Shown here: in pieces, positions 14,292 through 18,947 of the stretch
Numbering within the stretch: the stretch's first letter is position 1
How the letters are laid out: each line of letters opens with the position of its first letter
Assembly: GCA_016187365.1 (NCBI GenBank)
Contig: JACPJX010000053.1
Span: 1-18,947 of the forward strand
Length of the DNA stretch: 18,947 nucleotides
Direction: 5' to 3'
From: Candidatus Aenigmatarchaeota archaeon
GTDB taxonomy: Archaea > Aenigmatarchaeota > Aenigmatarchaeia > GW2011-AR5
Position numbers and translations under genes: made by a program
The notes under the pieces: generated by a model
Told to the model about the DNA's origin: nothing
Database searches by the model: none
The model's input: only the letters and a program-made list of their open reading frames with translations

Positions 14292-15443
14292 ATGGCCCAC
14301 GAGATTTCCGAAAGGGAACTGCAGCTGCCGCCGGCAATGATAGAGAAGCTGATCAAATACGCCAGCGAAAGGAAAGACGTGATTTCCCTCGGCCCGGGCG
14401 AGCCGGATTTTCCCGCGCCCAGGCCGCTTGTCGACTACACGGAGAAAATAGCTGGCAGGTGCAGCCACTACTCGCCGCCCGGCGGCAGGCGCGACCTGAA
14501 GGAAGCGATAATAAAGAAGTTGAAGAAGGAAAACAGGATAAGGTGCAGTGAAGAGAATATCGTGGTCACTGCAGGCAGCCAGGAAGCCCTCCTTCTCGCA
14601 ACAGCCGCGACGCACGACGCGACCGAGCAGATGCTCGTGCCTGAGCCCGGCTTCCTCGCGTATATCCCGACAATCGAGATGATGGACGCCGTTCCCGTGA
14701 GCCTGCCGCTCCGTGAAAGCGAAGGCTTCCAGGTGAATCCGGACCGCCTGAAGAAACTGATAACGAAAAAGACGCAAGCCCTGATGATAAACACGCCGTC
14801 GAACCCGACAGGCGCCGTCATGCCGAAGAAACTCCTCGAAGAGATAGCGGACATCGCGGTTGAGCGCGACATCTACATATTCAGCGACGAGGCGTACGAG
14901 AGGATAATCTACGGGGGGAAGCACGTCTCGCCGGGAAGTCTGAACGGCATGCACGACTACGTCATCTCGTTCTTCACATTCTCCAAGACGTACGCGATGT
15001 GCGGCTACCGCCTCGGATACTGCGCGGCGCCTGTGGATGTCGCTGACGCCGTGAAGAAGATGCACGTCTACACGAGCATATGCGCCCCCACTATATCGCA
15101 GATGCTCGGCGTGAAGGCGCTGTCCCTGCCGCGCAGGCACGTGGATTCTATGGTGAAGGAATACAAAAGAAGGCGCGATTACCTCGTGAAGCGCCTCAAT
15201 GAAATGGGGCTGCGCACAAGGATGCCTCAGGGCGCCTTCTACGCGTTCTCAAATATACAAAAATATTCGAAGGATTCGTGGCGCTTCGCCCAGCGCCTCC
15301 TCAGGGAGCAGAAAGTCGCCGTCATACCCGGGACGGAGTTCGGGCCGTCAGGCGAAGGCTACATCAGGTGCTCGTTTGCGACGAAGATGCCTCTCATCGA
15401 AAAAGCCTGCGACAGGATGGAGAAGTTCCTTCGAAAGAATTAG
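14292..15443 (+). CDS. Class I/II PLP-dependent aminotransferase (aspartate-aminotransferase-like)
   Basis: 383 residues; a cytosolic fold-type I PLP enzyme that moves amino groups between amino acids and 2-oxo acids. LGPGEPDFPAP (33-43) binds substrate near the N-terminus. SHYSPPGGRRDLKEAI (58-73), NTPSNPTG (167-174, with the PLP-contacting Asn171), SDEAYERIIY (198-207, with Asp199 for the pyridine nitrogen and Tyr202), SKTYAMCGYRLGY (231-243, with Schiff-base Lys232) and GYIRCSFA (356-363, with carboxylate-binding Arg359) are all in place. It resembles the archaeal/bacterial AspAT Igamma subgroup; the actual substrate could be Asp, Ala or an aromatic amino acid. Divergent from pyrB, which uses aspartate, with a 119-bp promoter region between them. 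It converges with the downstream ligase gene 33 nt away. Confidence 0.93.
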   Translation: MAHEISERELQLPPAMIEKLIKYASERKDVISLGPGEPDFPAPRPLVDYTEKIAGRCSHYSPPGGRRDLKEAIIKKLKKENRIRCSEENIVVTAGSQEALLLATAATHDATEQMLVPEPGFLAYIPTIEMMDAVPVSLPLRESEGFQVNPDRLKKLITKKTQALMINTPSNPTGAVMPKKLLEEIADIAVERDIYIFSDEAYERIIYGGKHVSPGSLNGMHDYVISFFTFSKTYAMCGYRLGYCAAPVDVADAVKKMHVYTSICAPTISQMLGVKALSLPRRHVDSMVKEYKRRRDYLVKRLNEMGLRTRMPQGAFYAFSNIQKYSKDSWRFAQRLLREQKVAVIPGTEFGPSGEGYIRCSFATKMPLIEKACDRMEKFLRKN

Positions 15444-15476
15444 AGATATACCAGATAAATTTTGCGTGAGATCAGT

Positions 15477-16850
15477 TCATCTCCTGCATATCCCTCTCCC
15501 CCTGCAGTATTCCACGAGCACCTTCATGGCGGAGACGGCCTCATGCGGATACGTGTATGAAGGTATGCCGTTCTTCTCCATCTGCATCCTGAGGTTCTGG
15601 GTGAATTCGCCGCCCGTGGACACGGTGATGATGGGCTTCCTGTTCTGCCTGTTCATTTCCACTATCGCGTCGACCACGTCGGTGCCGAGGCGCGGCGTCT
15701 GGTAGAGCGCTATGATTATGAGCGCATCAACTTTCCTGTCGTTCAGGCACAATTCTATCGCGTCCCTGTACATCTGAGTCGAGGCGTCGCCAAGAAGGTC
15801 TATCGGATTCGATGTCGTGAGCCGCGGATACCGCCTGCGCAGCTCCTTTATCGTCTGCGCGGAGGGCTCCGCCATCTCGAGCCCGGACTTCATTATCGCG
15901 TCGGTGCTCAGTATGCCGTAGCCGCCGCCGTTTGTTATGACCTGTATGCGCGGCCCGCATGCGCAGATGGACTTGTCAAATATTCTTGCGTAATTAAACA
16001 GTTCCTGCAAACTTTCGGCCGTCAGGATGCCGCACTGCCTGAAGGCGCCGAAGTAAACCTCGGCGGAGCCCGCGAGCGAGCCCGTATGGGAAAGTATGGC
16101 CCTGCCGCCCTCGGACGTGACGCCGCCCTTTATCACTATCACGGGCTTTTTCTGGCCCACGCGTATGGCGGCTTTCATGAATTTCTTTCCGTCCCGTATG
16201 CCCTCGATGTACATGCAGATGACGCGTGTCGACTGGTCGTTTCCCATGTATTCAAGGATGTCCGCCTCGTCGACGTTCATCGCGTTCCCGTAACTGACGA
16301 ACTTCGAAAATCCGTAGCCTTCCTTCGCGGCGAGGTCCATTGTTGCGGAGCCCACGGCGCCGGACTGGCATATGAACGAGATGCCGCCTTTCCCCGGCCT
16401 CTGCAGCCTAGAACGCGGGAGGAACAGCGTGTCAAGCCCCGTGTGAGCGTCAAAGCACCCCAGGCAGTTCGGCCCGACACATCTTATCCTGTGTTTTTTA
16501 AGGAGCCGTTCAAGTTTCACGTCAAGACCGTAATTGCCTACCTCGCGGAAGCCGGCTGTTATCATCACGATGTCCCTTATCCCCTTCTTCCCGCATTCGT
16601 CCACAACCCTGAGTGACGCCTCGGCGGGCACCGCTATGACGGCGAGTTCGACGCTTTCCTCTATGTCAAGCACGGACTTGTAGCATTTGTGCCCGAGTAT
16701 CTTGTCGCAATGGGGATTGACGATGTAAATCCTGCCGCCGTACTTGGAGTCGATGAAATTCCTGAATATTATGTGGCCCACCTTCGTCTGGTCGAGCGAC
16801 ACGCCGACTATGGCTATGCTCTTCGCGCTGAAGAATTTGTCGAGGTTCAT
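15477..16850 (-). CDS. ADP-forming acyl-CoA (acetate-CoA) ligase, alpha subunit
   Basis: 457 residues from the ATG at 16850, the usual size of a stand-alone alpha subunit (AcdA-like). These enzymes turn acetyl- or other acyl-CoA plus ADP and phosphate into acid, CoA and ATP, the main substrate-level energy step in many fermentative archaea. Visible: the CoA-binding Rossmann domain (SIAIVGVS, 11-18; INPH-like IVNPH, 43-47), GPNCLG (126-131), CQSGAVGSA (161-169) and the phosphorylated histidine H255 in AILSHTGSLAG. The ATP-grasp beta subunit that completes the reaction is not fused and not in the window. The ATG at 16850 is preferred over 16859 because a TATA-like box lies 27 bp before it. Acetate, aryl or other acyl specificity cannot be read from the sequence. 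Confidence 0.92.
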   Translation of the reverse strand: MNLDKFFSAKSIAIVGVSLDQTKVGHIIFRNFIDSKYGGRIYIVNPHCDKILGHKCYKSVLDIEESVELAVIAVPAEASLRVVDECGKKGIRDIVMITAGFREVGNYGLDVKLERLLKKHRIRCVGPNCLGCFDAHTGLDTLFLPRSRLQRPGKGGISFICQSGAVGSATMDLAAKEGYGFSKFVSYGNAMNVDEADILEYMGNDQSTRVICMYIEGIRDGKKFMKAAIRVGQKKPVIVIKGGVTSEGGRAILSHTGSLAGSAEVYFGAFRQCGILTAESLQELFNYARIFDKSICACGPRIQVITNGGGYGILSTDAIMKSGLEMAEPSAQTIKELRRRYPRLTTSNPIDLLGDASTQMYRDAIELCLNDRKVDALIIIALYQTPRLGTDVVDAIVEMNRQNRKPIITVSTGGEFTQNLRMQMEKNGIPSYTYPHEAVSAMKVLVEYCRGRGICRR

Positions 16851-16872
16851 GATAATCATTATTTCTCCGCAT

Positions 16873-16881
16873 TAAATATAC
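16873..16881 (-). promoter_or_regulatory. TATA-like box for the acyl-CoA ligase gene
   Basis: The minus strand reads GTATATTTAAT centred about 27 bp before the ATG at 16850. It lies next to the first, degenerate member of the repeat array at 16889-17000. Confidence 0.55.
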
Positions 16882-16888
16882 TGGATTT

Positions 16889-17000
16889 GTTTCATCCGTA
16901 TATTTAGTTTCATCTGTAACTAAAAATAGATACATTTGTAACTATGTATATTTAAAGATATTGATACATATGTAACTAATAATATCTACAGGTGTAACTA
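16889..17000 (+). promoter_or_regulatory. Operator-like array: four TGTAACTA sites plus one degenerate copy
   Basis: TGTAACTA occurs at 16915-16922, 16937-16944, 16971-16978 and 16993-17000, with starts 22, 34 and 22 bp apart, close to whole helical turns. Copies 2 and 3 extend to GATACAT[TA]TGTAACT (16929-16943 and 16963-16977). A weaker copy, GTTTCATCCGTA, lies at 16889-16900, 18 bp before its near-match GTTTCATCTGTA (16907-16918). The TATA-like TATATTTAAAG (about 16947-16957) sits between copies 2 and 3. Copy 4 includes the AGGTG ribosome-binding site and runs into the first base of the HEPN start codon. This fits autoregulation of the HEPN/MNT operon. Confidence 0.65.
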
Positions 17001-17398
17001 TGAATATGGAAGCCCACAAAAGGAATCTGGATGAAAGCTTTGAAGTAATAAAGGAATGTGTAGAAAAGGGATTTGAAAAAAGGCAGAGAAGTCTTGGGTT
17101 TCATACGTCAGCCGCAATGTGTGATATGCTTGAAATGCTTCTTCATAAAAAAAGCCTTATAGACCCCGGAGCATCCATAAAGCATGAACATTTTTCATCT
17201 TCAAGGATTTCGGATGAAAAATTTCCCTTTGATTTTCCAAATAAAAAAGAAATTTTGGAAATAATGGTCAGAATAAAAAATAAAAGAAATGTTCTATGTT
17301 ATGGAAAACAACAGCCTGAAAATATCATTCAAAGTGTAATTGATGATTTCAATCTTCTCAAATCAAAGATAAAGGGGGCTGGTCTTGATGAATTATGA
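17000..17398 (+). CDS. HEPN-domain protein (HepT-like toxin component)
   Basis: 132 residues, all-helical by composition. Residues 96-102 (RNVLCYG), followed by a helix that continues to residue 121, match the conserved end of small HEPN domains paired with nucleotidyltransferases. Typical HEPN RNases have R-x(4-6)-H; here Tyr101 occupies the place of His, so RNase activity is not assured. In the known HepT-MntA systems the nucleotidyltransferase AMPylates a Tyr near this motif. The ATG at 17000 has an AGGTG 5 nt upstream. The gene overlaps the next by 11 nt. It is clearly richer in A/T than the flanking housekeeping genes. Confidence 0.8.
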   Translation: MNMEAHKRNLDESFEVIKECVEKGFEKRQRSLGFHTSAAMCDMLEMLLHKKSLIDPGASIKHEHFSSSRISDEKFPFDFPNKKEILEIMVRIKNKRNVLCYGKQQPENIIQSVIDDFNLLKSKIKGAGLDEL

Positions 17399-17999
17399 AT
17401 TGCTTGCATATGCAATGGATTTCGTATCTTTTGTTGTATCAAAATTAGGTAAAGATTCCGATAAAATAAAATCTGTTATGCTTTTCGGAAGTGTATCCAG
17501 AGGCGAAGCCACAAAAAAAAGCGACATAGATATATTTGTGGATGTCTTTGGAAAAGAAAAGACTATGGAAGAAGGGATAAAAAAAATCGGGGAAGAATTT
17601 TACAAATCCGTAAAATTTACCAGATATTGGAAACTTATAGGAATTGAGAATGAAATAAAACCTGTAATAGGAAAGCTTGATGAATGGAAGGATTTAAAAT
17701 CAAGTATATTTGCAAATGGGATTATCTTATATGGAAAATATAAAGAAGTGCCGGACAAGCCAAAAGGCATAGTTCTCTTATGGGAAAATATCAAACCTCA
17801 GTCAAGAAGAGTTAGTATAAATAAACAAATTTTTGGATATAAACATTATAGGAAAAAATATTCCGGGCTTCTGGAAAAATACAATGGCATGAAACTTGCA
17901 AAAGGCGCCATTGAAATACCGATTGAAAGTTATCCTGCATTCATGAAAATATTCAGAAAATATAAAATATCCGTAAAAATAAAATACGTTATGGGGTAA
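17388..17999 (+). CDS. MNT-type nucleotidyltransferase (MntA-like antitoxin) with C-terminal extension
   Basis: 203 residues from the ATG at 17388, overlapping the HEPN gene by 11 nt; a purine-rich AAAGGGGG lies upstream of the start. The minimal nucleotidyltransferase signature is complete: GSVSRG (34-39), then S45-D46-I47-D48-I49, giving GSxxRGx5SDIDI, whose acidic residues bind metal and nucleotide. Such proteins neutralise HEPN toxins by AMPylation. About 100 residues beyond the core (from about 100 to the end) are Lys/Tyr/Ile-rich and unlike a minimal MNT; I do not recognise that part, which may contact the HEPN partner. The gene ends 4 bp from the convergent GTPase gene. Confidence 0.82.
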   Translation: MNYELLAYAMDFVSFVVSKLGKDSDKIKSVMLFGSVSRGEATKKSDIDIFVDVFGKEKTMEEGIKKIGEEFYKSVKFTRYWKLIGIENEIKPVIGKLDEWKDLKSSIFANGIILYGKYKEVPDKPKGIVLLWENIKPQSRRVSINKQIFGYKHYRKKYSGLLEKYNGMKLAKGAIEIPIESYPAFMKIFRKYKISVKIKYVMG

Positions 18000-18003
18000 A
18001 CTT

Positions 18004-18804
18004 TCATTTCGCGTGTATCTCCACCACGTCGCCGTGCTCCAGAACGTAGGAAAGCCCGACCTGCTTCACCATGCCGCGCCGCCACAGCCTTGCAAAGCGG
18101 AAGTTCCTGACGAAGTCCTTGTGTATGCGCCTCGCGAAATCCTCGACATCGGAGCCGCGGGGCAGCGCCATCGGCGATTTCGTTCCGTCGGTCTTTCTTG
18201 TGAATGCTATTATCATCCCGAGCGCGTTCCATATCTTTTCCTTTGTGTCGGAGACGGGCTCGGTGAAAGGGTTGGCGTACACCGCCTTTGTCCGTATGAA
18301 ATTTTTTTTCAGTATGTCCTCAATCTCCTTCAGTTCGCTTTCGCTCTTCGCGAGGAGCAGCACGAGTTCCGCTGTCCTGCAGACGCTCATGTCCTCGGGG
18401 TGGAAAGTCGGCGGTATCTCGACGAGCTGTATCTTGACGCCGAAATAGTCCATCATGCCGATTTCCGGCCTTGTGGTCGTGTAAGGGTATCCGCTTATCT
18501 CCGGAGAAGCGCCTGTCAATGCCTTCAGCAGCGTGGATTTTCCGGAATTGGTGAATCCGATGATGCAGACCTGCGCCTCGCCCTCCTTCTGTATGCCGGT
18601 GCGGCTGCCGCCTTTCTTTCCGGAACTCTCCTTCCTCAGTTTTGCAAGCTTCTGCTTCAGCTGCGCCAGCGCCGTTTCGCTCCCGTGGTGGCGCGGCATC
18701 AGCCGCACCATTTCCTCCATTGCCGCTATTTTTTCCTCCCTCGACTTCGCGGAGCGGAATTTCTCCTCGGCGGCGAAATATTCCGCCGGCGCGTTGACTG
18801 GCAT
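18004..18804 (-). CDS. DRG-like GTPase with C-terminal TGS domain and degenerate G3/G4 motifs
   Basis: 266 residues. An N-terminal charged helical region (1-75, NAPAEYFAAEEKF... RLMPRHHGSE) is characteristic of archaeal DRG/Obg-related TGS proteins. The P-loop is GFTNSGKST (83-91), followed by TTTRPE (109-114) as switch I. The DxPG switch II is replaced by VEIPP (128-132), and no NKxD guanine motif is visible (AVYANPF lies in its place). Residues about 198-266 form a TGS domain (MALPRGSDVEDFARRIHKDF, ending HGDVVEIH). Family members bind ribosomes; this shortened one may bind nucleotide weakly or with altered specificity. The ATG at 18804 shares a divergent A/T-rich promoter region with the next gene. 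Confidence 0.9.
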   Translation of the reverse strand: MPVNAPAEYFAAEEKFRSAKSREEKIAAMEEMVRLMPRHHGSETALAQLKQKLAKLRKESSGKKGGSRTGIQKEGEAQVCIIGFTNSGKSTLLKALTGASPEISGYPYTTTRPEIGMMDYFGVKIQLVEIPPTFHPEDMSVCRTAELVLLLAKSESELKEIEDILKKNFIRTKAVYANPFTEPVSDTKEKIWNALGMIIAFTRKTDGTKSPMALPRGSDVEDFARRIHKDFVRNFRFARLWRRGMVKQVGLSYVLEHGDVVEIHAK

Positions 18805-18823
18805 AAATACTAATCCGGATGTT

Positions 18824-18832
18824 GTTTTTTAA
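18824..18832. promoter_or_regulatory. Shared A/T-rich TATA-like box between the GTPase gene and the gene at the right edge
   Basis: The T-run followed by AA at 18825-18832 lies about 24-27 bp from the ATG of the GTPase gene (18804) and 21-27 bp from the two candidate ATGs of the rightward gene (18849, 18855). It is the only TATA-like candidate in the 44-bp gap. Confidence 0.4.
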
Positions 18833-18848
18833 GCATTTGCACGAGAGT

Positions 18849-18947
18849 ATGGGGATGAAAAACGGGCATGTCTATGGCATCATGAGGGAAATGGTGGCTG
18901 CTGTGGAAGAAGGCGATGTCATCCGCTATATGGCGATAACAAGGGAC
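18849..18947 (+). CDS. Hypothetical protein, N-terminal fragment (runs off the right edge)
   Basis: Open from the ATG at 18849 (or 18855, which fits the promoter spacing better) to the window end, 33 codons: MGMKNGHVYGIMREM, then AAVEEGDVIRYMAITRD. The product starts with a helix followed by GDVIRYM. I recognise no family from so short a piece. Codon use resembles that of neighbouring housekeeping genes, which supports a real coding start. Confidence 0.5.
   Translation, partial: MGMKNGHVYGIMREMVAAVEEGDVIRYMAITRD

Noticed and set aside
14217..15140. 307-codon minus-strand ORF opposite the aminotransferase gene
   Set aside because: It is the antisense of a clear PLP enzyme with all catalytic motifs in the plus frame; its protein is Arg/His/Val-rich without recognisable motifs.
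16889..17000. A CRISPR array or plasmid iterons
   Set aside because: The repeats are only 8-15 bp, spaced 22-34 bp around a promoter and ribosome-binding site, with no spacers of constant size, cas genes or replication gene; operator sites fit better.
18013..18813. 266-codon plus-strand ORF opposite the TGS GTPase
   Set aside because: Exact antisense shadow of the GTPase, which has a P-loop and TGS domain.

Overview
The window looks like chromosome from an archaeon, most likely a small-genome DPANN-type lineage (inference). The evidence is archaeal-type MetRS and TrpRS, an ADP-forming acyl-CoA ligase alpha subunit, a small TGS-domain GTPase of the DRG type, very large Cys-rich secreted proteins, and an archaeal TATA-like box placed about 27 bp upstream of most start codons. 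That spacing puts the transcription start at or next to the start codon, so most genes here are probably leaderless. No rRNA, tRNA or CRISPR array was seen.

Layout. Positions 1-8372 (minus strand) hold two tandem genes for secreted, disulfide-rich, multidomain envelope proteins: one of at least 1793 residues that runs off the left edge, and one of 950 residues with a metal-site-like N-terminal module. Next comes metG (8419-10437, minus). A divergent AT-rich cassette follows (10491-11155, plus) with a Fic/Doc-like protein, an overlapping 31-residue ORF and a 56-residue ORF. Then trpS (11142-12221, minus), a secreted Ca-loop/FG-GAP-like protein (12408-13223, minus), a pyrB that lacks its C-terminal segment (13381-14172, minus), a PLP aminotransferase (14292-15443, plus) and an acyl-CoA ligase (ADP-forming) alpha subunit (15477-16850, minus). 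A second AT-rich island at about 16900-18000 encodes a HEPN/nucleotidyltransferase pair of the HepT-MntA type behind an array of repeated operator-like sites. The window closes with a DRG-like GTPase (18004-18804, minus) and the start of an unrecognised plus-strand gene.

Most notable. (1) A 130-bp foldback element at 12273-12402 has 10-bp terminal inverted repeats and two internal 12-bp hairpins, and is flanked by a perfect 9-bp direct repeat: a small non-autonomous transposon with a T-shaped fold, lying between a stop codon and the trpS promoter. (2) A second hairpin-rich element at 13273-13386 is flanked by an 11-bp direct repeat, and pyrB stops exactly there, missing the conserved HPLPR loop and C-terminus. 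(3) Four TGTAACTA sites spaced 22/34/22 bp bracket the TATA box of the HEPN/MNT operon. (4) Four tandem Cys modules, each with a C-x-[WY]-x-C core, occur in the giant surface protein.

Housekeeping genes (aminoacyl-tRNA synthetases, pyrimidine and amino-acid metabolism, acyl-CoA energy metabolism) are single transcription units, interleaved with toxin-antitoxin-like islands and small mobile elements. No intergenic stretch exceeds about 160 bp.
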